Of a stretch of DNA of 64,000 bases, positions 24,840 to 35,352 are shown one piece after another. The DNA lies in assembly GCA_027484605.1 (NCBI GenBank), contig JAIXSR010000140.1, positions 17,492 through 81,491 of the forward strand. Direction: 5' to 3'. Below the pieces are notes generated by a model. The model did not search any database and was not told the origin of the DNA. It saw only the letters and a list, made by a program, of their open reading frames with translations. The DNA comes from Hyphomicrobiales bacterium (GTDB lineage: Bacteria; Pseudomonadota; Alphaproteobacteria; Rhizobiales; Beijerinckiaceae). Positions within the stretch are counted from its first letter, which is position 1. Each line of letters opens with the position of its first letter. A program made the translations under genes and the position numbers.

Positions 24840-25940
24840 ATGGCGGACCTTGAAGCACTTGTCTCGGAATGGGGAATCGGCCCCGCCATGGCATTGGCCG
24901 GCCTGCTGGCCGGGCTGCTCTTCGGGTTCATGGCGCAGCGCAGCCAGTTCTGCCTGCGCGCGGCTGTTGTCGAATTCGTGTCACGGGCCTATGGCCGCAA
25001 GCTCGCGATCTGGCTGCTCGCCTTCGGCAGCACGATCCTCGTTCTCCAGGGGCTTGTCGCCGCCGGCCTCGTCGATCTCGCCGGAATCCGGGCGCTGGAA
25101 AGCCGGGGGTCGCTCTCCGGTGCGGCCCTTGGCGGGCTGATCTTCGGCATCGGCATGGTTCTGGCCCGGGGTTGCGCCAGCCGGCTGCTGGTCCTGTCGG
25201 CCACGGGCAACATGCGGGCGCTCGTGACCGGGCTGGTCTTCGTGGTGACGGCGCAGGCCGCATGGCAGGGCGCGCTTGAGCCCCTGCGGCTTGCGCTTTC
25301 GGAACTCTGGACCATCGAAGGCGGCCCCGCGCGTGACTGGATGGCCCGGCTCGGCGGAGGGCCTCCCGCGCGGCTCGCCTTTGCCGCGCTCTGGTTTTCG
25401 GCAGCGCTTGTCTTTGCCTGGCGCGGCCGGGTTGGCCCCTGGGGCTGGATCGGCGGGATCGGCGCCGGCCTTGCCGTCGCCCTCGCCTATCTGCTCAGCG
25501 CATGGATCGGCGTGGCGGCCATGGAAACCGGTACGGCCCGCGGCATCACCTTTTCCGGCCCCTCGGCGGAATTGCTGATGCGCATCCTTGCCCCGAACGG
25601 CCGTCCGCCCGGCTTCGAGACGCTGCTCATCCCCGGCGTATTCCTGGGTTCGGCCTTCGGCGCCTTGCTGGCCGGCGAATGGCGGCTGACCGTGTTCGAT
25701 GCCCGGTCCGGCATGATGCGCTACATGGTGGGCGCGGTGCTGATGGGATTCGGTTCGATCATGGCAGGGGGGTGTGCGGTCGGCGCGGGGATTTCCGGCG
25801 GCGCGATCTTCTCCGTCACGGCCTGGCTGGCCCTGCTCGGCATGTGGCTCGGGGCCGGAGCAACGCATCTCCTGCTGGATGCGCCGAAACCCACCGGTCT
25901 CGACCTGCCGGCCGGGCTGGATCCGGCGCGGGCGGGGTGA
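24840..25940 (+). CDS. YeeE/YedE-type sulfur (thiosulfate) transporter
   Basis: Polytopic membrane protein of 366 residues in the YeeE/YedE (TsuA) family, which moves thiosulfate or related sulfur species through a relay of cysteines. The three conserved Cys are present: C38 (AQRSQFCLRAA), C112 (LARGCASRLL) and C312 (AGGCAVGAGISGG). About nine hydrophobic segments can be seen, with internal duplication. No TusA or rhodanese gene is next to it. GGGGAAG precedes the ATG, and it converges with lepA. Confidence 0.88.
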   Translation: MADLEALVSEWGIGPAMALAGLLAGLLFGFMAQRSQFCLRAAVVEFVSRAYGRKLAIWLLAFGSTILVLQGLVAAGLVDLAGIRALESRGSLSGAALGGLIFGIGMVLARGCASRLLVLSATGNMRALVTGLVFVVTAQAAWQGALEPLRLALSELWTIEGGPARDWMARLGGGPPARLAFAALWFSAALVFAWRGRVGPWGWIGGIGAGLAVALAYLLSAWIGVAAMETGTARGITFSGPSAELLMRILAPNGRPPGFETLLIPGVFLGSAFGALLAGEWRLTVFDARSGMMRYMVGAVLMGFGSIMAGGCAVGAGISGGAIFSVTAWLALLGMWLGAGATHLLLDAPKPTGLDLPAGLDPARAG

Positions 25941-25946
25941 GTGCGC

Positions 25947-27752
25947 TCAGCTGTCCATCTTCAGGGCGGCGATGAAGGCTTCCTGCGGAATCTCGACCTT
26001 GCCGAATTGCCGCATCTTCTTCTTGCCTTCCTTCTGCTTGTCCAGAAGCTTGCGCTTGCGGCTGATATCGCCGCCATAGCACTTGGCCGTCACGTCCTTG
26101 CGCAGGGCCCGCACCGTCTCGCGGGCGATGATCTTGCCGCCGATCGCGGCCTGGATCGGGATCTGGAAGAGATGCGGCGGGATCAGGTCCTTCAGCTTCT
26201 CGCACATCACCCGGCCGCGGCCTTCGGCGCGGTTGCGATGGACCAGCATGGACAGCGCATCCACCGGCTCGGAATTGACCAGGACCGACAGTTTCACGAG
26301 GTCGCCCTCGCGGTAATCGGTGATCGTGTAGTCGAACGAGGCATAGCCCTTCGAGATCGATTTCAGCCGGTCATAGAAGTCGAACACGACCTCGTTGAGC
26401 GGCAGGTCATAGACCACCATGGCGCGCTTGCCGACATAGGTCAGGTCGATCTGGCTGCCGCGGCGCTCCTGGCAGAGCTTGAGGATCGCACCGAGATAAT
26501 CATCCGGCGTGAGGATCGTCGCGCGGATCCACGGCTCGCGGATTTCCGCGATCTTCATCACATCCGGCAGGTCGGCCGGATTGTGCAGGTCGATCTCGGA
26601 GCCGTCCCTGAGGGCGATCTGGTAGACGACGCTCGGCGCGGTGGCGATCAGGTCGAGGTTGAATTCACGCGTCAGCCGCTCCTGGATGATCTCCAGATGG
26701 AGCAGGCCAAGGAAGCCGCAGCGGAAGCCGAAGCCGAGCGCGGCCGAGGATTCCATCTCGTAGGTGAAGCTGGCATCGTTGAGGCGCAGCTTGCCCATCG
26801 CCCCGCGGAGCTCGTCGAATTCCGCCGCATCCACCGGGAAGAGCCCGCAGAACACCACCGGTTGCACCGGCTTGAAGCCCGGCAGGGCCTGCGCGGTCGG
26901 CTTCTTCTCCTCGGTGATCGTGTCGCCGACGCGGGTATCCGCCACTTCCTTGATCGAGGCGGTGATGAAGCCCACCTCGCCGGGGGTGAGTTCCGGCAGG
27001 TCGATCATCTTCGGCGTGAACACGCCGACCCGGTCGATATCATAGACGGCATCCGTGCCCATCATCTTGATGCGCATGCCCTTCCGGAGCTTGCCATCGA
27101 TGATCCGGACCAGCACGACCACGCCGAGATAGACATCATACCAGCTATCGACCAGCAGGGCCTTGAGCGGCGCGCCGACATCGCCCCTGGGCGGCGGCAG
27201 ACGGGTGACGATCGCCTCGAGCACACCCTCGATATTGAGCCCGGTCTTGGCCGAGATCGGCACGGCCTGGGAAGCATCGAGCCCGATCACTTCCTCGATC
27301 TGTTCCTTGACCCGGTCCGGCTCGGCGGCGGGCAGATCGACCTTGTTGAGGACGGGGACGATTTCGTGATTCGCATCGAGTGCATGATAGACATTGGCCA
27401 GCGTCTGCGCCTCGACGCCCTGGCTGGCATCGACCACCAGCAGCGAGCCCTCGCAGGCCGCGAGGCTGCGCGAGACCTCATAGGCGAAGTCGACATGGCC
27501 CGGCGTGTCCATCAGGTTGAGGATGTAATCCTTGCCGTCATTCGCCCGGTAGTTCAGCCGGACGGTCTGCGCCTTGATGGTGATGCCGCGCTCGCGCTCA
27601 ATATCCATGCTGTCGAGCACCTGCTCGACCATCTCGCGCTCCTGCAGCCCCCCGGTTTTCTGGATCAGGCGGTCGGCGAGGGTGGACTTGCCGTGGTCGA
27701 TATGCGCCACGATGGAGAAGTTGCGAATATTGGTGATCGGTTCCGTGCTCAT
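25947..27752 (-). CDS. lepA: Elongation factor 4 (LepA)
   Basis: Translational GTPase LepA/EF4 of 601 residues, full length, that remodels stalled ribosomes. G1 is AHIDHGKST (about 15-23), G2 contains the switch [12 protein letters not shown]3 is [12 protein letters not shown] and G4 is NKVDLP. The LepA-specific C-terminal domain ends [23 protein letters not shown] text (here [14 protein letters not shown]) and [17 protein letters not shown]. Start at 27752 gives the canonical [14 protein letters not shown]; the longer frame upstream is not coding. Confidence 0.97.
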   Translation of the reverse strand: MSTEPITNIRNFSIVAHIDHGKSTLADRLIQKTGGLQEREMVEQVLDSMDIERERGITIKAQTVRLNYRANDGKDYILNLMDTPGHVDFAYEVSRSLAACEGSLLVVDASQGVEAQTLANVYHALDANHEIVPVLNKVDLPAAEPDRVKEQIEEVIGLDASQAVPISAKTGLNIEGVLEAIVTRLPPPRGDVGAPLKALLVDSWYDVYLGVVVLVRIIDGKLRKGMRIKMMGTDAVYDIDRVGVFTPKMIDLPELTPGEVGFITASIKEVADTRVGDTITEEKKPTAQALPGFKPVQPVVFCGLFPVDAAEFDELRGAMGKLRLNDASFTYEMESSAALGFGFRCGFLGLLHLEIIQERLTREFNLDLIATAPSVVYQIALRDGSEIDLHNPADLPDVMKIAEIREPWIRATILTPDDYLGAILKLCQERRGSQIDLTYVGKRAMVVYDLPLNEVVFDFYDRLKSISKGYASFDYTITDYREGDLVKLSVLVNSEPVDALSMLVHRNRAEGRGRVMCEKLKDLIPPHLFQIPIQAAIGGKIIARETVRALRKDVTAKCYGGDISRKRKLLDKQKEGKKKMRQFGKVEIPQEAFIAALKMDS

Positions 27753-27867
27753 GGCGCGGGAGATAGCGAAGCTGGCGCAAATGTCCAAGGAAATCGCGTT
27801 TTGACCCGCGCCTGCGACAAAACAGAACGGCTGGCCCGGCGGAGAGGGCGCCGTGACGCGGGCGCTT

Positions 27868-28833
27868 TCAGCCCGCCTCGACCATCGGGGCCAGCATCGC
27901 CTTGAGCTTGTTGAGATCGGCCGCGAAAAGCCGGATCCCCTCGGCGAGCTTTTCGGTTGCCATGGCATTCTCGTTCATCGCCCAGCGGAAGGAGGCCTCG
28001 TCGACCGCGATCCGCGCCGGAGCCGGTGCACCGCTGCTGTCAGGTGACAGCGCCCGGGCGAGCGGCCCGTTATCCTGCGCCAGCTGGTCGAGCAGGGCCG
28101 GAGCGATGGTCAGCCGGTCGCAGCCGGCCAGCGCCTCGATCTCGCCGAGATTGCGGAACGACGCGCCCATCACCACGGTCCGGTGGCCATGCGCCTTGTA
28201 ATAGGCATAGATCGACCGGACCGAGACCACGCCGGGATCGGTCTCGGCGGTGTAATCCTGTCCCGTCGCCTTCTTATACCAGTCGAGGATCCGCCCGACG
28301 AAGGGCGAGATCAGGAAAGCACCGGCCTCCGCCGCCGCGACCGCCTGGGCGAGGCCGAACAGCAGCGTCAGGTTGCAGTCGATGCCGTCTTTCTGGAGGA
28401 TCTCCGCCGCGCGGATCCCCTCCCAGGTCGAGGCGATCTTGATCAGGATCCGCTCGCGGCCGATGCCCCGGCTCTCGTAATCGGCGATGATCCGCCGCGC
28501 CTTGGCGACAGTCCGGGCCGTGTCGAAGGACAGGTCGGCATCGACCTCGGTGGAGACGCGGCCCGGCACCCGGCGGGTCAGTTCGGAGCCGAAGGTCACG
28601 GCGAGCCGGTCGCAGGCAGCCTCGACGCGCTGGGCGCCGGCAAGGTTCTGTGCGCGGGCCCAGGCCACGGCTTCCTCGACCAGCGGGCGATAGACAGGCA
28701 TTTCCGCAGCCTTGAGGATCAGCGTCGGGTTGGTCGTGCAATCCGTGGGCTTGAACGCCTCGATGGCGGCCATGTCGCCGGTATCGGCGACCACAACGGT
28801 CATGGCCTTCAATTGTTCGAGCTTGCTGGGCAT
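27868..28833 (-). CDS. tal: Transaldolase
   Basis: Non-oxidative pentose phosphate enzyme of 321 residues, the TalB-size class, transferring a dihydroxyacetone unit between sugar phosphates. N-terminal [16 protein letters not shown] contains the catalytic Asp. The Schiff-base lysine is in [31 protein letters not shown] and [12 protein letters not shown] follow. It begins 18 bases after the ScfR-type gene on the same strand and may be co-transcribed with it, which would link it to growth on C2 carbon. Confidence 0.95.
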   Translation of the reverse strand: MPSKLEQLKAMTVVVADTGDMAAIEAFKPTDCTTNPTLILKAAEMPVYRPLVEEAVAWARAQNLAGAQRVEAACDRLAVTFGSELTRRVPGRVSTEVDADLSFDTARTVAKARRIIADYESRGIGRERILIKIASTWEGIRAAEILQKDGIDCNLTLLFGLAQAVAAAEAGAFLISPFVGRILDWYKKATGQDYTAETDPGVVSVRSIYAYYKAHGHRTVVMGASFRNLGEIEALAGCDRLTIAPALLDQLAQDNGPLARALSPDSSGAPAPARIAVDEASFRWAMNENAMATEKLAEGIRLFAADLNKLKAMLAPMVEAG

Positions 28834-28851
28834 TCCGGCGCCATTCCTTCC

Positions 28852-30279
28852 TCAACCGCCCATCGAATAGGTCGACAGGCCGCGCTTGTTTTCGTCGATG
28901 GACAGCCGCTGCGCAAGCGCCGGCATGGCCCGGTCGGCACAATCCGTCCGCGGGCAGGTCCGGCACGAGACGCCGATCGGCGTGACGACCTGCGGATCGT
29001 CGAGATTGAGGCCATCAGCATAGACAATCTCGCGGGCATGGGAAATCGCGGTGCCGAGCCCGATCGCCAGCGTGCCCGCGCGCTGCGGCATGCCGCCCCG
29101 GATGAAGGCCCGGCCGGCCGGCGTGAGCGTCCGGGCGATGCAGAAGAACTGGCTGCCATCCGGCATCTTCGAGACCTGCACCCGCAGCATGCCGGGCGTG
29201 GCGAAGGCATCATAGACATTCCAGCGCGGGCAGGCCGCGCCGAACCGGGCGATCTGGATCCCGGACAGCGAGAAGCGCTTCGAGATGTTGCCGGCAATAT
29301 CGACCCGGATCAGATGGAAGGGAATCCCTTCATTGCCCGGGCGCTGCAGGGTCGTGAGCCGATGGCAGACCTGCTCGAAGGACAGGCCGAACCGGTGCTG
29401 GAGGATGTCGATCGCGTAACGCGTGCTCCGCGCCGCCTCGAGGAAACGGTCATAGGGCGCCATCACGGCCGCGGCGAAGTAATTGGCGAGCGCCGAGGCG
29501 GCCAGCGCATCCGCCTCCGGGCTGGAGGATTTGCCACCGGAAACCGCCTGGTCGATTTCCTTCCGGTAGCCGAGAAAGGCGATCTGGTGCGCCAGCTGGA
29601 AGGTCCGGCTCGGCAGGGGCAGCAGCTCCGAGAGCATCAGCCGCCGGGTCAGCGGGTTGTAGTGGCGCAGCAGGCCCTGCATCGCATCGACCGAGGCGAT
29701 CTCGACATCGACCGCGAAGCGCATGTTCAGCACCTTCACCAGATCCTGCTGGAGCGTCAGCAGCGCGAGGCCATTCTCCTGCCAGAGCTGCTCGGCCGCT
29801 TCCTCCAGCTCGACGAAATGGTTGCGGCGGCGCTGCAGGAATTCGGTGACCTCTTCGGAGGGCAGCGCATGGATGCCGCCCTCGCCATCGGCCTCGTCGC
29901 CGAAACTGCCATCCCCGGCCCCGCCGCGCCGATAGGCCTGGTACAGGGCCAGGAAGGCCCGCCCCATGGCCGGCAATTGCGCCACCAGTTCCTTCACGTC
30001 GCTGGCTTTCACGTCAGCCGCCTCGAAGACCGGGTCCGACAGCGCTTCCATCAGGTCGGTCTGGAGCTGCTCGTCGCCCTCTCCGCCGAGGCTGGCGAGG
30101 TCCACCTGGAACTTCTCGGCGAGCCGCAGCAGCACCGGAACCGTGACCGGGCGCTGGTTGCTCTCGATCAGGTTGAGATAGCTCGGCGAGATCGCGAGTT
30201 CGGCCGCCATCTGCGCCTGGCTGAGCCGGCGCTCCTGGCGGAGGCGGCGGATCTTGCCGCCGATCCGGAGAGATTTCAT
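28852..30279 (-). CDS. ScfR-type regulator (XRE helix-turn-helix, IrrE-like and Cys C-terminal domains)
   Basis: Short-chain fatty acyl regulator of 475 residues, the RamB-like family that senses acyl-CoA and controls glyoxylate and propionate genes. The XRE helix-turn-helix is at 8-62 (RLSQAQMAAELAISPSYLNL). An IrrE/DUF955-type middle domain follows, including AHQIAFLGYRKEID near 270. The C-terminal DUF2083-type region ends with a CRTCPRTDCADRA cluster (about 447-459) that could bind metal or an Fe-S centre. It is divergent from aceA, the classic target. Three copies of TTGTAAAT lie in the spacer. Confidence 0.9.
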   Translation of the reverse strand: MKSLRIGGKIRRLRQERRLSQAQMAAELAISPSYLNLIESNQRPVTVPVLLRLAEKFQVDLASLGGEGDEQLQTDLMEALSDPVFEAADVKASDVKELVAQLPAMGRAFLALYQAYRRGGAGDGSFGDEADGEGGIHALPSEEVTEFLQRRRNHFVELEEAAEQLWQENGLALLTLQQDLVKVLNMRFAVDVEIASVDAMQGLLRHYNPLTRRLMLSELLPLPSRTFQLAHQIAFLGYRKEIDQAVSGGKSSSPEADALAASALANYFAAAVMAPYDRFLEAARSTRYAIDILQHRFGLSFEQVCHRLTTLQRPGNEGIPFHLIRVDIAGNISKRFSLSGIQIARFGAACPRWNVYDAFATPGMLRVQVSKMPDGSQFFCIARTLTPAGRAFIRGGMPQRAGTLAIGLGTAISHAREIVYADGLNLDDPQVVTPIGVSCRTCPRTDCADRAMPALAQRLSIDENKRGLSTYSMGG

Positions 30280-30297
30280 GAAGCCTCCAGTAAAATT

Positions 30298-30312
30298 ATT
30301 TACAATTTACAA
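30298..30312 (-). promoter_or_regulatory. Tandem TTGTAAAT motifs near the ScfR start
   Basis: Read leftward, TTGTAAAT occurs twice with a 7-base step, at 30305-30312 and 30298-30305, sharing one base. The motif ends 18 bases before the ScfR ATG. It stands out in a GC-rich genome and would fit autorepression. It is a candidate binding site; it has not been shown to bind. Confidence 0.55.
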
Positions 30313-30416
30313 CATTACATTTGTCGGCATGTCAAGTATTTTCCGCATTTCTCGCCTAATTCCAACGACTTATTGCATCTGCGAACGCCGCATGAGAGGA
30401 GATGGCCTGTGAAGGC

Positions 30417-30424
30417 TTGTAAAT
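30417..30424 (+). promoter_or_regulatory. TTGTAAAT motif upstream of aceA
   Basis: The third copy of TTGTAAAT, here on the plus strand, 73 bases before the aceA start and followed by GATGTTTGC. It faces the tandem pair at 30298-30312. The RamB sites of Corynebacterium also contain TTTGC-type text, so this pair of elements may form the aceA operator. Confidence 0.5.
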
Positions 30425-30496
30425 GATGTTTGCTTGCTCCGGCATCAGGGATGAGCCGCGCATCCTCGACGATCTACAGACTTGAAAGGAAAGACC

Positions 30497-31789
<1,293 letters not shown>

Positions 31790-31845
31790 ATCCTGGGGCC
31801 GAGTATACCCTTCGGGCCGGTGCTCATCCCCCGGCCTTCGACTGG

Positions 31846-31873
31846 CCGGATCGCGGTCTCCCCCGCGATCCGG
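31846..31873 (+). terminator. Hairpin after aceA
   Basis: CCGGATCGCGG pairs exactly with CCGCGATCCGG around a 6-base loop, 57 bases past the aceA stop. It is followed by TACTTCTCCC, not a pure T-run. It may lower read-through to the next gene or protect the aceA 3' end. Confidence 0.6.
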
Positions 31874-31932
31874 TACTTCTCCCGACAACTGACAAGAACG
31901 CGTTCCGCTCGGGGACAGAAAGGAGAACCACG

Positions 31933-32151
31933 ATGCTACGGCAATTCTGGGTCATTGGTGGCGAATATCAGTGCGTGGAGTTCCACGAGGTCATTCCGGG
32001 GAGTGCGCGCGTATTCGGGCCGTTCTCCTCCTACGAGGAAGCCAATCGGGTCTGGCGCGAGCGCTCGCTCGCCAGCCGGTCCTCGGCCACCACGCGCTAT
32101 TCCATCGTGGCGAACGCGCCCAATCCGAACCGCCAGCACGAAGCAGCATAA
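31933..32151 (+). CDS. DUF4170 small protein
   Basis: 72-residue protein of the alphaproteobacterial DUF4170 family, unknown function. Visible text includes QFWVIGGEYQCVEFHEV and FGPFSSYEEANRVWRERSL, typical of the family. AAAGGAG lies 6 bases before ATG at 31933. It is bracketed by hairpins: one after aceA and a clear terminator 46 bases downstream. That suggests a short transcript of its own, or attenuated read-through from aceA. Confidence 0.8.
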   Translation: MLRQFWVIGGEYQCVEFHEVIPGSARVFGPFSSYEEANRVWRERSLASRSSATTRYSIVANAPNPNRQHEAA

Positions 32152-32197
32152 ACCCATGGCGGCATAATCAACTGGAGGAATCGCCGGAGCAGGCGAG

Positions 32198-32222
32198 GCC
32201 GGGTCTTCGGGCCCGGCTTTTT
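32198..32222 (+). terminator. Intrinsic terminator after the DUF4170 gene
   Basis: GCCGGG pairs with CCCGGC around TCTTCGGG and is followed by TTTTT, a classical Rho-independent terminator. Confidence 0.85.
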
Positions 32223-32325
32223 CCATTTCCGGGGCTCTCTGCCCGCATCTTGCCGATTGTTGCTTGCCTTTGCCCTGCCTCCATGTCATGAGCCCGCCCC
32301 CGCCAATCGAGAGGGCAATCCGGCC

Positions 32326-33267
32326 ATGCGCAACCCGCAATCGGGCTCCGAATTCTCCCTGTCGCACCTGCTCGACGATATCCGCGACCATGTCCGGCCG
32401 GCTTTCGGGCGCGGCCGCGTCGCGGATTACATCCCCGAACTGGCCGGCATCGACCCGCGCAAGTTCGGGATGGCGGTCGTCACGCTGGATGGCGAGGAAG
32501 TCGGTACGGGTGATTGCGACGAGCCCTTCTCGCTCCAGAGCATCACCAAGCTGTTCGCGCTGATCCTCGCGCTGAACCGGGGCGGTGACGAGATCTGGAC
32601 ACGCGTCGGCAAGGAGCCCTCGGGCACGGCCTTCAACCACCTCGCGATCCTCGAGGCGGAACAGGGCGCCCCGCGCAATCCCTTCGTCAATGCCGGGGCC
32701 CTGGCCGTCACCGATTACCTGATGGGCCGCAGCCCGGATGTGGCGGCGCTGATGGCCGGGCTGGTCCGCGTCAGCGGCGGCATTGCCGATGGCCGCGTCA
32801 ACGAGGCCGTGGCCCTGTCCGAGCAGGCAACTGCCCACAAGAACCGGGCGATTGCCCATATCCTCAAGGTCCATGGCACGATCGACCATGCCCCGGATGC
32901 CGTGGTCGATGCCTATTGCCGGCAATGCGCACTGGAATTCTCGGCGCGGGGCCTCGCCAGGGCTGCGCTTCCGCTGGCCGCCTCCGGCTTCTCGCCCTTC
33001 TCCCGCGAGACGATCATGCCGGCGCGCCTCGCCCGCCGCGTCAATGCCGTGATGATGACCTGCGGCATGTATGAATCCACCGGCAGCTTCGCCTATCGCG
33101 TCGGCCTCCCGGCCAAGAGCGGCGTCGGCGGCGGCATTGTCGCCGTCGCGCCGGGGCGCGGCGCGGTCGCCGTCTGGTCGCCCGAGCTGGACCGGGTCGG
33201 CAATTCCCTCGTCGGCACGATTGCCCTGGAGCTCTTCGTGCAGAATGCGGGCTGGTCGGTGCTCTGA
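32326..33267 (+). CDS. glsA: Glutaminase
   Basis: Beta-lactamase-fold glutaminase of 313 residues, hydrolysing glutamine to glutamate and ammonia. The catalytic Ser-x-x-Lys is S72-I-T-K75. FVNAGALAVTDYL, MMTCGMYESTGSFAYRVGLPAKSGVGGGI (in separate parts: MTCGMYESTGSFA and AKSGVGGGIVAV) complete the family set. Start at 32326 has GAGAGGG upstream. It converges with usg. It may serve acid resistance or nitrogen supply. Confidence 0.95.
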   Translation: MRNPQSGSEFSLSHLLDDIRDHVRPAFGRGRVADYIPELAGIDPRKFGMAVVTLDGEEVGTGDCDEPFSLQSITKLFALILALNRGGDEIWTRVGKEPSGTAFNHLAILEAEQGAPRNPFVNAGALAVTDYLMGRSPDVAALMAGLVRVSGGIADGRVNEAVALSEQATAHKNRAIAHILKVHGTIDHAPDAVVDAYCRQCALEFSARGLARAALPLAASGFSPFSRETIMPARLARRVNAVMMTCGMYESTGSFAYRVGLPAKSGVGGGIVAVAPGRGAVAVWSPELDRVGNSLVGTIALELFVQNAGWSVL

Positions 33268-33277
33268 ACATACGTCC

Positions 33278-33547
33278 CTAGTTCAGGCGGAACTCGACGC
33301 CGACTTTCCGGATTTCCGCCGGCGTGATCAGCCGGTTATGCGCCACCTTGATCGAATGCAGCGCGCCCTCGATCTCGCGGCGCCAGAAGTCGACGAACCG
33401 GTGCAGGACCGGGAAATTCGGATAGACATCATAATCCTGCCAGATGAATTCCTGCAGCAGGACCGGATGGTCCGGCAGGCGATAGAGAATGCTGGCCGTC
33501 GTCAGGCCATATCCTTCGAGCTGGCGGCGGAATTGCAGATCAACCAT
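33278..33547 (-). CDS. Usg family protein
   Basis: 89-residue protein of the alphaproteobacterial Usg family, function unknown. Conserved text includes LTTASILYRLPDHPVLLQEF and QDYDVYPNFPVLHRF. It should not be confused with the E. coli usg gene, an Asd relative. Here it stands alone, converging with glutaminase, and not next to tryptophan genes. Confidence 0.88.
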   Translation of the reverse strand: MVDLQFRRQLEGYGLTTASILYRLPDHPVLLQEFIWQDYDVYPNFPVLHRFVDFWRREIEGALHSIKVAHNRLITPAEIRKVGVEFRLN

Positions 33548-33807
33548 GGCGTCCCCCTTTCTGGCGCGAGCCCCGATATTTCACCGCGGAATTCGTTGCG
33601 CAGAAGTTGACAAACGGCCGCAGGAGTGTAAAAAAGCCTAGAAATTCCAAATTGTTAGCAGCAATGTTTGCCGGCTGCCAACAAAGACACCTCCCGAAGG
33701 CCTGAATCCGCCCCGTCATCGGAAAATCCGGACGGAGGGGCTTGACCGGAGCCCGGGCCTCCGTCACGGAAACGCTGTTTTCCGCAACGCAGCACAGGAG
33801 GCGCGAT

Positions 33808-34698
33808 ATGCAGGATCGTGCATCCTTACTCGCGCTGGGCACCATCGCGATCGGCCTCGTCGTGCTCGGCCTGAAGTTCGGCGCCTATTGGCTGACGGGT
33901 TCGGTCGCGCTCTATTCCGACGCGCTGGAAAGCTGCGTGAATGTTGTCGCGGCCCTGGTGACATTCGGCGCCCTGCTCGTCAGCGCCAAGCCGGCCGATG
34001 CCCGGCATCCCTATGGTCACCAGAAGATCGAATACATTGCCGCGGTTTTCGAGGGCGCGCTGATCCTGCTGGCCGCCGTTGCCGTCTTCCACGCCGCCTG
34101 GGAATCCTGGCGGAACCCGAAGCCGGTCACGATCGATCCCCTCGGCATCGGCCTCAACGTGGCTGCCGGGCTGATCAATGGCGGCTGGGCGGCCCTGCTC
34201 ATGGCCCGGGCCCGGTCCCTGCGTTCGCCCGCCCTCCGGGCAGACGGCCAGCATCTGATGACCGATGTGATCTCCTCCATCGGCGTGCTGGCAGCCCTTG
34301 TGATCGCTGTGGCGACCGGCCTGCCCTGGCTGGACCCCCTGCTCGCCTGCCTCGTCGCCGTCAACATCCTCGTTTCCGGCTGGAAGCTGATGCAGCAATC
34401 CTTCTCCGGCCTGCTCGACGAGGCTGCCGCCCCGGAGGAACTGGAGCGGATCCGCGCCCTCATCGCCCTCCATGCCGAAGGCGCGATCGAGGCGCATGAC
34501 CTGCGCACGCGGCATTCCGGCCGTCTCACCTTCATCGAATTCCATCTCGTCGTGCCGGCCGAAATGCGCGTCGACCGCGCCCATGACATCTGCGACCGCA
34601 TCGAGGCCGCCCTGAAGGAGGCCGTCGGTGCGGCGATGATCACCATCCATGTCGAACCGGAGAACAAGGCCAAGCACCAGGGCATCGTCGTCTTGTAA
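33808..34698 (+). CDS. Cation diffusion facilitator (CDF) metal transporter
   Basis: Inner-membrane divalent-metal/proton antiporter of 296 residues. Transport-site text is present: LYSDALESCVNVV in TM2 and ADGQHLMTDVISS, with an HxxxD pair, in TM5. HPYGHQKIEYIAAVFEG lies between them. The cytosolic ferredoxin-like domain (about 205-290) has HDLRTRHSGRLTFIEFHL. AGGAGG at 33796 sets the start. Metal (Zn, Fe or Mn) is not clear from sequence. Confidence 0.92.
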   Translation: MQDRASLLALGTIAIGLVVLGLKFGAYWLTGSVALYSDALESCVNVVAALVTFGALLVSAKPADARHPYGHQKIEYIAAVFEGALILLAAVAVFHAAWESWRNPKPVTIDPLGIGLNVAAGLINGGWAALLMARARSLRSPALRADGQHLMTDVISSIGVLAALVIAVATGLPWLDPLLACLVAVNILVSGWKLMQQSFSGLLDEAAAPEELERIRALIALHAEGAIEAHDLRTRHSGRLTFIEFHLVVPAEMRVDRAHDICDRIEAALKEAVGAAMITIHVEPENKAKHQGIVVL

Positions 34699-34763
34699 TC
34701 CCGCCCGATTCGGCCGAGCCTGATTGCCGGTTTTTGACGATTCGCGAGGGTCCGGAGCCTGCC

Positions 34764-35342
34764 ATGCCGTCCTTCCTGGCTGACAATGCCCCCTATCTGC
34801 TCCTGGCCGTCGTCGGATTCTGGTTTGCGGCGCGGTTCCTCGTGATGCCCGGCCGGGGGCGCGGCGGCCTGGCCGGCATGTTCCGGCGCGAGGCGCCGGT
34901 CAGCGAGGGCGGGCTCGATCAGGCCGCGATCCGCACCCTTGTCGAGGATAGCCGCGCCTTCGCCCGCCAGCGCCCGGATCTCCGGGGTCTGCTGCTCGCC
35001 GGCGGGTTTGCTGCCGGCACCGCCCGGCCGGATGCGCGCGTTTTCCTGATCTTTCTTGCCGAGAATCCGGCTGCCTATGCCGGCCCGGAGAGCCTTTCCG
35101 GCTGGCCCTATCCGGCGCGCGGTCACGGGATCGTCACGCAGGAAAGCGGAGCCGAGGATGGCGCGATGCTTCATCGCCTGACCTTGCGGGGCGCCCCGCC
35201 GGTCACGCTCGCCTTCATCGCGCTCGAGGGGCAGGGCCTGCCGGCACCGCTGGAATCGGCAGTTGGCGCGGGATGCCTTGTTCTCGACGATCCCTCGGGC
35301 CAGGCCCTGTCCCGCCGCCATGCCTGGCGCGAGCGACACTGA
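34764..35342 (+). CDS. Hypothetical membrane-anchored protein
   Basis: 192-residue protein I do not recognise. One N-terminal transmembrane segment is visible (NAPYLLLAVVGFWFAARFLV, about 8-27). A soluble domain follows, with helices rich in Ala/Arg (LDQAAIRTLVEDSRAFARQRP) and a beta-rich part (DARVFLIFLAENPAAY). A CDF gene precedes it by 65 bases on the same strand. GC3 is high, as for real genes here. I cannot suggest a function. Confidence 0.65.
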   Translation: MPSFLADNAPYLLLAVVGFWFAARFLVMPGRGRGGLAGMFRREAPVSEGGLDQAAIRTLVEDSRAFARQRPDLRGLLLAGGFAAGTARPDARVFLIFLAENPAAYAGPESLSGWPYPARGHGIVTQESGAEDGAMLHRLTLRGAPPVTLAFIALEGQGLPAPLESAVGAGCLVLDDPSGQALSRRHAWRERH

Positions 35343-35352
35343 ACCCGGCGGT

